DNA from: Pyrinomonadaceae bacterium
GTDB taxonomy: Bacteria; Acidobacteriota; Blastocatellia; Pyrinomonadales; Pyrinomonadaceae
DNA length: 6,857 nucleotides
Direction of reading: 5' to 3'
Assembly: GCA_014379795.1 (NCBI GenBank)
Contig: JACMLC010000614.1
Coordinates: forward strand, 1 to 6,857
Of this stretch, positions 1 to 5,919 are shown piece after piece. How positions within the stretch are numbered: position 1 is the first letter of the stretch; every line of letters begins with the position of its first letter. The position numbers and the translations under genes were made by a program. Under the pieces are notes generated by a model. The model ran no database searches, had not been told where the DNA came from, and saw only the letters and a program-made list of their open reading frames with translations.

Positions 1-568
1 AGCGAAGGCAGAGCACGATGACCTGGTGCGCGACGATGAGCACCCGCGAGCCCGGCTCCGAGTGATGCAGCGACAGTGTGTCGAGGACGCTGCGCAGCCG
101 CAGGATGACATCGCACCAGCTCTCGCCGCCCGGCGGCCTGTGATAAAACTTTCCGAGGATGCTGCGAATCTCCGCCTGCTCTGGATATTTCTGGCGGATG
201 CCGTGCTTGGTCAGACGATCCAGCACGCCAAACTCTTTCTCGCGCAAACGCTCGTCCATCACGAAAGAGACTTTATTATCAACATGCAGACCTGCCGCTT
301 CGAGCGTCAAGCGCGCCGTCTCACGCGCGCGCAAGTAGGGCGAAGAAAGCACGATAGTCGGCCTCGCTTCATCCGGCATCTCCGCGAACCAGCGCCCGAG
401 CGCGCCAGCCTGCTGCTCGCCAAGCTCAGAGAGCGGCACGTCAACATCGCGCATTGGTATATCAATCATCGGATGCCCTGCGGCCTCAGCCACATCGCGC
501 GCCACATTGCCCGCGCTCTGCCCGTGCCGCACAATCCACATCACATTCGGCCATTTCTGTTCACTCAT
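1..568 (-). CDS. Histidine phosphatase family protein (phosphoglycerate mutase-like), C-terminus cut by window edge
   Basis: This is a soluble branch-1 histidine phosphatase, a family that removes phosphate from small molecules or proteins through a phospho-histidine intermediate. 189 codons are visible and the frame is open at base 1. Seen: the RHG signature VRHGQSAGN with nucleophile His15 and Arg14; SSPYLRARETA with phosphate-binding Arg80; LREKEFG with the likely proton donor Glu110; PPGGES at 145-150; and IVAHQ with the second catalytic His181. All core residues are present, so it should be active. The ATG at 568 follows an in-frame TGA two codons upstream and an AGAGGGTGAG purine stretch, which fixes the start. 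It begins 49 bases after the cyclase-like gene in the same direction, with no convincing terminator between, so it is probably the last visible gene of that operon. The substrate cannot be deduced. Only the C-terminal tail is missing. Confidence 0.93.
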   Translation of the reverse strand, partial: MSEQKWPNVMWIVRHGQSAGNVARDVAEAAGHPMIDIPMRDVDVPLSELGEQQAGALGRWFAEMPDEARPTIVLSSPYLRARETARLTLEAAGLHVDNKVSFVMDERLREKEFGVLDRLTKHGIRQKYPEQAEIRSILGKFYHRPPGGESWCDVILRLRSVLDTLSLHHSEPGSRVLIVAHQVIVLCLR

Positions 569-617
569 CTCTCACCCTCTGGCAAACAATTTCATGTAAA
601 CGCACGGCAAGGCAATC

Positions 618-1232
618 TTACTGACCATCAGCATACCTTGTTTTATGCACCATCAGCTCCAACCCGGAGACCGACATTAACACTTCTTCGTACTCTCTGC
701 CTTCCCGCTCTACCCGTTCGTAAGCAGCCTCTGTGAGGAGTATCTCGCCTCGCTGCGCCAGGTCTTCGCCAAGCTTGGAAGCCAGATTAACCTCTGCTCC
801 ATAGAGGTCGTTATCCTCCAGCATCAAGACCTCGCCATAACCGATGCCAAACTTTCCATACATATCAAGCGCTTCCGGCAGCATCGTATTCGCCGCCGAC
901 AATCGTCTCAGGATATCAATCGAAGTTTCTACAGCCTGCTCGACTTCAGAGAAAACCGCAAAGACATTATCGGCCTCAAACTTGACTACTTCCCCGCCAT
1001 GCTCTTCGATGGTGGGATTTGCAATCTCGTTCATGCGATGAATCATCGCCAGAAAATGAATGATGCCGTGCTTGATCGTCAGCCTTGAGAAGCCCGACAT
1101 ATCCATGACAAGTATGGCGTGCGTCTCGCCGAAGGTCTCCTTGATCTTCGCATCAATCTCAGCAACCTTCTCCGGATGCTCGTTTCGCTCTTGTAGCATG
1201 CCGCTCAGTTCTGCTCTGGTTTTTCTCGTCAT
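618..1232 (-). CDS. Stand-alone class III adenylate/guanylate cyclase-like domain protein
   Basis: The 204-residue protein is almost entirely one class III nucleotidyl cyclase domain (about 38-180) after a charged, helical N-terminus. Such domains act as dimers and make cAMP or cGMP from ATP or GTP. Seen: first metal Asp44 in MDMSGFSRL; Lys84 and second metal Asp88 in VVKFEADNVFAVF (44 residues apart, as is usual); base-contacting Asp142 and transition-state Asn149 in DLYGAEVNLASKL. The residue four after Asn149, normally Arg, is Lys153. The usual Gly before the second Asp is Ala87. The Lys/Asp pair suggests ATP rather than GTP if it is active. There is no membrane segment or sensor domain. 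The start lies 8 bases past the stop of the dehydrogenase gene, and the only Shine-Dalgarno-like AGG overlaps that stop codon, which points to translational coupling. It could be an active cyclase, a weakened one or a nucleotide-binding regulator. Confidence 0.9.
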   Translation of the reverse strand: MTRKTRAELSGMLQERNEHPEKVAEIDAKIKETFGETHAILVMDMSGFSRLTIKHGIIHFLAMIHRMNEIANPTIEEHGGEVVKFEADNVFAVFSEVEQAVETSIDILRRLSAANTMLPEALDMYGKFGIGYGEVLMLEDNDLYGAEVNLASKLGEDLAQRGEILLTEAAYERVEREGREYEEVLMSVSGLELMVHKTRYADGQ

Positions 1233-1240
1233 ATTTTTGC

Positions 1241-2302
1241 CTATGTTTTAGTAGATAGTGCTCTGCTTTCTACAATTTCATTATTTCGTTGCGCGGCTTG
1301 ATCGCTGAGCGAGGTCAACAAAGATGGCGATAGGGACGACTGGCTATCTTTACCCTTGGCGCGTTTGCGACCTATCCCGCCGGGACCCGGCAACAGGCGA
1401 TTGATGAGGCCGAGCATGTCTGCCGTCAGACCGGGAAAGAGTCCATGAAATTTGACGGCAAGCTGTGCCTGAACGGAAAGCACCACCTCTGCATCGCCGC
1501 GCTGGCAGGCAGCAATGATCTGGCTCGCGGCGCGCTCCGCGCTCATCGAGGTCACCGGAAGCGCATCGCTAATGCTGAACCAGGCATACTCTGCGCGGTG
1601 CTGGCCTTTGAAAATCGCGTTGCGCGGGCTGCCCGTCCGCATCAGGCCGGGGCAAACGGTCGTCACTACCACTCCGTCTTTTTGCAGCTCTGCGCGCAAT
1701 CCTTCAGACAATCCGACGAGCGCAAACTTGCTGGCGCTGTAAGGCACCAGATGCGGGACGCTGATCTTGCCGCCGATGGAAGAGATGTTGACGATGCGCC
1801 CACCGCGACGAGCGCGCATCTCCGGCAACACGGCCAGCATCGTGTAGAGCGGCCCCCAGAAATGCACCTTCATCGCTTCCTCGTAATCTTCGATTGTCAT
1901 CACCTCAACGGGTCCAACCTGTATCACGCCAGCGTTGTTGACCAGCACGTCAACTTTTCCCAAATGCTGCTCAACCGTCTGGACCAGTTCGTTGACCTGC
2001 GCGCGCTCCGTCACATCGCACGGCACGGCCAGCACGTTTGCCCCCCGCGCTTTCAAATCCGCACGCGCGCGGTCAAGTTCCACACTATCTCGCGCGCAGA
2101 TAGCCAGACGCGCTCCTTCCTTCGCAAACTCGCGCGCCAGCACCAGCCCCAAGCCGCGCGAGCCACCCGTAATCAGCACAGTCTTATCCTTAAAATCATA
2201 CTCGCGCCATCTTCTGGTCACAGCACACGCAGCCAGCAAAGCTCCCACGCCTGCCGCCGCTGCTGCCGATAACACCAAAGCATCCCTGTTTCGCTCGCTC
2301 AT
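1241..2302 (-). CDS. SDR family NAD(P)-dependent oxidoreductase with N-terminal membrane anchor
   Basis: This is a classical short-chain dehydrogenase/reductase of 353 residues, longer than the usual 250 because of both ends. Residues 9-28 are a hydrophobic Ala-rich stretch followed by TRRWR, most simply a single membrane anchor with the enzyme on the cytoplasmic side. The Rossmann fold starts near 39 with TGGSRGLG (45-52). Arg49 and the ARD after strand 2 favour NADP(H). NNAG is at 122-125, catalytic Ser175 in VNISSIGG, and Tyr188/Lys192 in YSASK. The position usually held by the active-site Asn (motif N-x-x-G) is His147 in VHFWG. Residues 310-353 are a polar, Ser-rich, probably disordered tail. 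The ATG has a GGGGG run six bases upstream. Substrate is unknown; anchored SDRs often act on lipophilic molecules. It heads a probable operon with the cyclase-like protein (8-base gap) and the histidine phosphatase. Confidence 0.93.
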   Translation of the reverse strand: MSERNRDALVLSAAAAAGVGALLAACAVTRRWREYDFKDKTVLITGGSRGLGLVLAREFAKEGARLAICARDSVELDRARADLKARGANVLAVPCDVTERAQVNELVQTVEQHLGKVDVLVNNAGVIQVGPVEVMTIEDYEEAMKVHFWGPLYTMLAVLPEMRARRGGRIVNISSIGGKISVPHLVPYSASKFALVGLSEGLRAELQKDGVVVTTVCPGLMRTGSPRNAIFKGQHRAEYAWFSISDALPVTSMSAERAASQIIAACQRGDAEVVLSVQAQLAVKFHGLFPGLTADMLGLINRLLPGPGGIGRKRAKGKDSQSSLSPSLLTSLSDQAAQRNNEIVESRALSTKT

Positions 2303-2325
2303 ATTATTCCCCCATTAAAATTTTA

Positions 2326-2419
2326 GATTTTAGATTTTCGATTTGCGATTGGATAAGGATAAGAAATTAATTTCCAATTCTTTAGTCCGCTTCCAATCGC
2401 AAATCGCAAATCTAAAATC
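2326..2419. repeat. Inverted repeat built of 7-base tandem units (TTTNNGA type)
   Basis: Arms lie at 2326-2353 and 2392-2419 (28 bases each, one mismatch at 2338/2407) around a 38-base AT-rich loop. The innermost 14 bases, CGATTTGCGATTGG and its complement, pair perfectly. Each arm reads as consecutive heptamers: TTTTAGA, TTTTAGA, TTTTCGA, TTTGCGA on the left and AATCGCA, AATCGCA, AATCTAA, AATCGCA on the right. It starts 5 bases after the exonuclease III stop codon and ends 23 bases before the dehydrogenase start. It can form a strong hairpin in RNA. There is no clean U-tract on the minus-strand exit side, so simple rho-independent termination is not obvious. No coding potential is evident. 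Confidence 0.9.
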
Positions 2420-2424
2420 GCAAA

Positions 2425-3192
2425 TCACCCGAACTCTGCCACGACCGGCGTGTGATCCGAAGGACGCTCCCACCCGCGCGGCTCTTTGTCTATCCATGAA
2501 GCATTGCATTCAGCCGCCAGCGAGCCAGAGACCCAGATATGATCTATACGCATGCCCGTATTTCGCCTGAATGCGCCCTGCCTGTAATCCCACCATGAAA
2601 ATTGCCCGCCCGCTTCAGTGTGCAGGCGAAAAGCATCCGTAAAACCCCAGCCTTTAATCTCTTCCAGCGCGGCGCGTTCTCGCTTGCTAAACAGAATCCG
2701 TCCTTCCCACAGGCGCGGGTCATGTACGTCCCGCTCTTCGGGCGCGACATTGAAATCGCCGCACAACAGAACTTTCTCGCTGATGCTGTAATGCGCGTTA
2801 AAAAACTTGCGCAAGCGCAGCATCCACTTCAACTTGAAAATATATTTATCTGTCCCGACCGCCTGCCCGTTCGGGATATAAACATTGACGACACGCACGC
2901 CCCCGACTGTGGCCGCCAGCAGACGCCTCTGCGCTCCCTCTTCATCATCAGGCATTCCGCGCTGCACATCCGTCATCGCATAGCGAGAGAGAATCGCTAC
3001 GCCGTTATAAGTCGGTTGCCCGAACGTTTCTGACAAGTAGCCTGCTTCGGCGAAAGCCGCTGCCGGAAACTTTTCGTCAACGCATTTTGTTTCCTGCAAG
3101 CACAGGACATCCGGCTTCGCCAACTCAAGCCACTGCAAAACCAGCGGCAGCCGCGCCAGCACAGAATTAACATTCCAGGTCGCAATCTTCAT
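2425..3192 (-). CDS. xth: Exodeoxyribonuclease III (AP endonuclease family)
   Basis: This cytoplasmic DNA-repair enzyme of the EEP fold degrades duplex DNA from 3' ends, cuts 5' of abasic sites and cleans blocked 3' termini in base excision repair. The 255-residue length matches the bacterial ExoIII/ExoA family. Every catalytic motif is visible: Asn7 in TWNVNS, metal-binding Glu34 in LQETK, Tyr105 in NVYIPNG, Asp146 and Asn148 in GDFNVAP, SWWDYR at 199-204, Asp217 in RIDHIW, and Asp246-His247 in SDHTPV. The ATG has a GGTGA Shine-Dalgarno sequence 5 bases upstream. It lies between two long inverted repeats. The upstream one ends only 14 bases before its start codon, so there is no room for a promoter between repeat and gene. 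It may depend on read-through from the peptidase gene or on a promoter inside the repeat. Confidence 0.96.
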   Translation of the reverse strand: MKIATWNVNSVLARLPLVLQWLELAKPDVLCLQETKCVDEKFPAAAFAEAGYLSETFGQPTYNGVAILSRYAMTDVQRGMPDDEEGAQRRLLAATVGGVRVVNVYIPNGQAVGTDKYIFKLKWMLRLRKFFNAHYSISEKVLLCGDFNVAPEERDVHDPRLWEGRILFSKRERAALEEIKGWGFTDAFRLHTEAGGQFSWWDYRQGAFRRNTGMRIDHIWVSGSLAAECNASWIDKEPRGWERPSDHTPVVAEFG

Positions 3193-3206
3193 GATTCACC
3201 GGATAA

Positions 3207-3295
3207 AGTCAGGAGTCTGAAGTCTGGAGTCAAGAGTCAAAAGCTAATTTGTTTTTGTCCTTTGACTCTTAACTCCTGACTCCTGACTCTTGACT
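3207..3295. repeat. Inverted repeat built of 7-base tandem units (AGTCNNG type)
   Basis: Arms of 37 bases lie at 3207-3243 and 3259-3295 around a 15-base T-rich loop, with about six mismatches. The left arm reads as heptamers AGTCAGG, AGTCTGA, AGTCTGG, AGTCAAG, AGTCAAA. The right arm is the matching set TTTGACT, CTTAACT, CCTGACT, CCTGACT, CTTGACT. It fills the gap between the M20 peptidase stop (4 bases away) and the exonuclease III start. A run of five T follows the right arm at 3297-3301, which would suit termination of plus-strand transcripts, but no plus-strand gene approaches from that side. The unit differs from those of the other two inverted repeats in the window. Confidence 0.9.
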
Positions 3296-3299
3296 GTTT

Positions 3300-4472
3300 T
3301 TAGAGCGAGATGACGAGTCCCGCGATGAGCGCGCCGCGACGGGCTAGGTCATCAACAATGATATGCTCGTGCGCCGCGTGCGCGCCGTCGCCATCAATCC
3401 CTAAGCCATCGAGCACAGGCACGCCCAGCGCCGCCACGAAATTTCCATCCGAAGCTCCGCCGACCTGCGTCTCGCCCAACTCGAATCCGAGAGTCGCCGC
3501 GACCGTCTTTGCCTGACTGTAAAGCGACAGAACTTTTTCGTTTCGTTCGAGCGGCGGACGATTGATACCGCCTTGCACGACCAGCTCAACGCGCTCGTCA
3601 AACGGCTGTGAACGCAGGATCACATCTTCAACACGTTGGCCTTCATCCGTCAGGCTAAAACGCAAATCTATTTCGGCGCGTGCCGCCGCCGCCACAACGT
3701 TCGAGCGCGTGCCGCCGCTCACGACGCCGACATTAACGCTGATGCCGCGCGCCGCGTCGTTCAAAGCGTGCAGCCGCTCGATCTGCCTTGCCATTTCAAG
3801 AATCGCGCTCACACCCTTTTCCGGCTCAAGCCCTGCATGAGCGGCACGCCCTTTAGCTTCCATCTCAAAAATCCCAGTGCCTTTACGCCCCGTCTTGACG
3901 CGGCCTCCGCTCGCGGGCGGCTCAAGCACGAGAGAGCATCTAGCGTCCCTCGCTTCTGCTTCAATCAGCGCGCGCCCCGTCGCGCTTCCGGTCTCTTCAT
4001 CACAAGTCAGCAACAACACCACTTCGCCGCGCGGCTTCAGTTTGAGCACAGAGCAAGCGCGCAACGTTTCCAGGGCCAGCGCGCAATTCGCCTTCATGTC
4101 AAAAATTCCCGGCGCGTAAATGCGATTATCTTCCACGCGCCACGGGCGCTCGCTGAGAGAGCCGCGCGCATGCACTGTGTCCGTATGCCCGACCAGCAAA
4201 ATCGTTTCCGCAGCTTGTTCGCTGCCGCCAAAGGCGCGCACGCGCAGATGTTCGCCATAATTATGGCTCTCAATGCGCTCGATGGAAGTGATGGCATCAA
4301 TCTTCGAGACCGCCTCAACCAGCAAATCCACGACCGTACGGCTGCCCTCTACATCTCCCGAAGGAGATTCGATTTCGACCAGCCTGCGAATCAGCGACAG
4401 CGCCTCTGTCTCGCGCGCTGAAAAATATTCGAGCAGGCTCGCGGCTGTTGATGTTTTTAATTCGCTCTGCAT
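3300..4472 (-). CDS. M20 family zinc metallopeptidase (carboxypeptidase G2-like)
   Basis: This is a two-zinc amidohydrolase of the M20 family, whose members cleave C-terminal amino acids or remove N-acyl groups from amino acids and small peptides. The 390-residue length fits the family. Seen: zinc ligand His96 and Asp98 in VGHTDTVH, bridging Asp125 in GIFDMKAN, catalytic Glu159 and zinc ligand Glu160 in CDEETGS, Glu184 in LVLEPP, and His365 in GAHAAHEH. The lid/dimerisation domain occupies roughly 195-305 and carries GRAAHAG with its conserved His212. There is no signal peptide, so it is cytoplasmic. It lies downstream of the racemase-like enolase in the same direction, which suggests it acts on an N-acyl amino acid, although glutamate carboxypeptidase activity on folate-like amides fits the subfamily equally well. 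The start has only a weak GAGAG just upstream. Substrate is uncertain. Confidence 0.93.
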   Translation of the reverse strand: MQSELKTSTAASLLEYFSARETEALSLIRRLVEIESPSGDVEGSRTVVDLLVEAVSKIDAITSIERIESHNYGEHLRVRAFGGSEQAAETILLVGHTDTVHARGSLSERPWRVEDNRIYAPGIFDMKANCALALETLRACSVLKLKPRGEVVLLLTCDEETGSATGRALIEAEARDARCSLVLEPPASGGRVKTGRKGTGIFEMEAKGRAAHAGLEPEKGVSAILEMARQIERLHALNDAARGISVNVGVVSGGTRSNVVAAAARAEIDLRFSLTDEGQRVEDVILRSQPFDERVELVVQGGINRPPLERNEKVLSLYSQAKTVAATLGFELGETQVGGASDGNFVAALGVPVLDGLGIDGDGAHAAHEHIIVDDLARRGALIAGLVISL

Positions 4473-4480
4473 TCTCTCAA

Positions 4481-4509
4481 ATAAAAATGATGTTTAGAGT
4501 GCCTGACAA
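4481..4509 (-). promoter_or_regulatory. Weak candidate promoter for the M20 peptidase gene
   Basis: Read on the minus strand, TTGTCA (4504-4509) is separated by 17 bases from TTTTAT (4481-4486). The -35 is good and the -10 is poor. The transcript would begin almost at the ATG (4472), giving a leaderless or near-leaderless message, which is consistent with the weak ribosome binding site but unproven. It lies between the inverted repeat and the gene, so it would allow expression independent of the racemase gene. Confidence 0.25.
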
Positions 4510-4520
4510 AATCATAAATT

Positions 4521-4620
4521 AGCCACAGAGGCACAGAGACACGGAGATAAAGGCAGTCATTTTATTTAGCATCCCCTTCATCTGCTTTTCTTATCTCTGT
4601 GTCTCCGTGTCTCTGTGGCT
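4521..4620. repeat. Inverted repeat built of 8-base tandem units (CACAGAG type)
   Basis: Arms of 30 bases lie at 4521-4550 and 4591-4620 with three mismatches around a 40-base loop. The left arm reads as octamers CCACAGAG, GCACAGAG, ACACGGAG, and the right arm is the complementary series. It sits in the 207-base gap (4473-4679) between the racemase-like gene and the M20 gene, 59 bases after the former's stop. The rest of the gap holds only AT-rich sequence and a weak promoter candidate. I recall CACAGAG-type repeats recurring between genes in several environmental bacterial phyla, so this is probably a dispersed genomic repeat rather than a gene-specific site. Confidence 0.9.
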
Positions 4621-4679
4621 GAATTTTGCTAAGCATTCTTGGCTTACCGGCTATCTCAAATTTCAAATCCGAGCGAGTC

Positions 4680-5801
4680 TTAAACCGAAGCCGCTTTTAA
4701 TAATTCTTGCCTCGCGGTGACGGCATCAATCCGCGCGCGGTTGACTTCAAAGCCGATGCCCGGCGCATCGGGCGCGATGATGGTTCCGCGCGGCGTGACG
4801 GTCACGGCAGGCTCTATGATGTCTTCAGACCAGTAGCGCGAGCTGGCCGAAACATCTCCCGGCAGCGTGAATCCTTTGAGCGTCGCCAGAGCTATGTTAT
4901 GCGCGCGCCCGATGCCGGATTCCAGCATCCCGCCGCACCAGACAGGCACGCTGCTTTCCCTGCATACACGCTCAACCCGCTGCGCCTCAGCGTGACCGCC
5001 GACGCGCCCGAGCTTGAGATTAATCACGCCGCAGGCTTTGAGTTCAATCGCGTGGCGCGCGTCATCCGGCGTGCGGATTGATTCATCGAGACAGATAGGC
5101 GTGCGAAGCTGCTTTTGCAACAACGCATGATCCAGTATGTCATCGTGCGCGAGCGGTTGCTCGATCATCATCAAATCGAATTCATCGAGCGAGCGCAACA
5201 GCGCGGCATCAGCCAAACTGTAAGCGGAGTTTGCATCCGCCATCAATCGAATATTCGGAAAGCGTGCACGCACCTTTTCCAAAACCTGTGCGTCCCATCC
5301 CGGCTTAATCTTGAGTTTGATGCGCTGGTATCCGGCCTCCACTTCGCGCTCGATCTGTGCAAACAACTCTTCCGCGCTTTCCTGTATGCCGATGGAAACG
5401 CCGCAGGAAATTTCTGTCTGAACGCCACCGAGATGCCGCCAGAGCGGGATGCCCGCTCGCTTTGCTTCCAAATCCCAGCACGCTGTTTCCAGCGCGGCCT
5501 TTGCCATTCGATGCCCGCGCACATGCTCCATCAATTCAAACACCTCTCCGGCGCGCTCAACCTCGCGCCCCAACACCATCGGCGCGAGAAAAGTTTTCAG
5601 CGAAGCCCAAGCCGTCTCCGTCCATTCCTCAGAATAAAAAGGCCCCTCGCCCGCAGTGCATTCGCCCCAGCCCTGCGCGCCATCGCTGTCCATCACGCGC
5701 ACCAGCACCATGCGTCTTTCCGTCGTCCGCCCAAAGCTCGTCTCGAAAAAATGTACGAGCGGCAGGCGAATCTCTATCAACTCCACTGCGGCGATCTTCA
5801 C
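4680..5801 (-). CDS. menC: Enolase-superfamily N-succinylamino acid racemase / o-succinylbenzoate synthase
   Basis: This 373-residue enolase-superfamily enzyme belongs to the MenC class 2 / NSAR-OSBS group. Members dehydrate SHCHC to o-succinylbenzoate in menaquinone synthesis, racemise N-succinylamino acids, or do both. Seen, numbered from the GTG: KLK with catalytic Lys164; metal ligands Asp189 (MADANSAY), Glu214 (IEQPL) and Asp239 (LDESI); second catalytic Lys263 (INLKLGRVGG); Arg266; and WCGGMLESGIGRAHN near 288-302. An Arg three after the second Lys is, as I recall, typical of the NSAR/OSBS subfamily and tied to racemase activity. The frame is open to 5978, but the GTG at 5801 has GGAG nine bases upstream, gives the usual MKI-like N-terminus and usual length, and makes the catalytic residue numbers coincide with those I recall for the Amycolatopsis enzyme. 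An ATG at 5819 is the alternative. No menaquinone genes are adjacent. The downstream M20 peptidase favours an N-acyl amino acid role. The symbol names the family and does not settle the in vivo reaction. Confidence 0.93.
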   Translation of the reverse strand: MKIAAVELIEIRLPLVHFFETSFGRTTERRMVLVRVMDSDGAQGWGECTAGEGPFYSEEWTETAWASLKTFLAPMVLGREVERAGEVFELMEHVRGHRMAKAALETACWDLEAKRAGIPLWRHLGGVQTEISCGVSIGIQESAEELFAQIEREVEAGYQRIKLKIKPGWDAQVLEKVRARFPNIRLMADANSAYSLADAALLRSLDEFDLMMIEQPLAHDDILDHALLQKQLRTPICLDESIRTPDDARHAIELKACGVINLKLGRVGGHAEAQRVERVCRESSVPVWCGGMLESGIGRAHNIALATLKGFTLPGDVSASSRYWSEDIIEPAVTVTPRGTIIAPDAPGIGFEVNRARIDAVTARQELLKAASV

Positions 5802-5831
5802 TACTTCGGTCTCCGTCATCCTAATACGCTT

Positions 5832-5860
5832 ATTATGCCTGCCTCTCGCGGCTTTGTCAG
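5832..5860 (-). promoter_or_regulatory. Sigma-70-type promoter for the racemase/menC gene
   Basis: On the minus strand CTGACA (5855-5860) and CATAAT (5832-5837) are 17 bases apart, matching the consensus at 10 of 12 positions. Transcription would start near 5825. That leaves about 6 bases before the ATG at 5819, too short for a ribosome site. The GTG at 5801 would have a leader of about 24 bases containing GGAG (5811-5814). The promoter therefore also supports the GTG start. Confidence 0.6.
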
Positions 5861-5890
5861 TATGGGCAAAATAAGAGATGAAGATTCGCA

Positions 5891-5919
5891 TTGTCAGAAT
5901 AAAAGCGCGGGCATATAAT
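5891..5919 (+). promoter_or_regulatory. Near-consensus sigma-70 promoter for the unknown charged protein
   Basis: TTGTCA (5891-5896), a 17-base spacer and a perfect TATAAT (5914-5919) match the housekeeping consensus at 11 of 12 positions. The start point would be near 5926, giving a 5' leader of about 70 bases before the ATG at 5996. Its -35 box lies 30 bases from that of the opposing racemase promoter, so the two are back to back and could share a regulator. No clear operator palindrome is visible between them. Confidence 0.7.

Noticed and set aside
26..736. Long plus-strand open frame opposite the histidine phosphatase
   Set aside because: The minus strand encodes all histidine phosphatase motifs here. 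The plus frame is rich in Arg/His/Pro without a recognisable domain, as expected for an antisense shadow of a GC-rich gene, and it runs across a gene boundary.
1445..2272. 275-codon plus-strand open frame opposite the dehydrogenase
   Set aside because: The SDR on the other strand has a full set of conserved motifs. The plus frame is His/Arg-rich, motif-free and lacks a ribosome site.
2326..4620. CRISPR array or transposon ends as an explanation for the intergenic repeats
   Set aside because: The units are 7-8 bases with no spacers, each gap has its own unit, and there is no transposase or target-site duplication. They are paired inverted arms of tandem units.
5115..5918. 267-codon plus-strand open frame opposite the racemase gene
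   Set aside because: It is the shadow of a clearly conserved enolase-family gene and runs through both divergent promoters.
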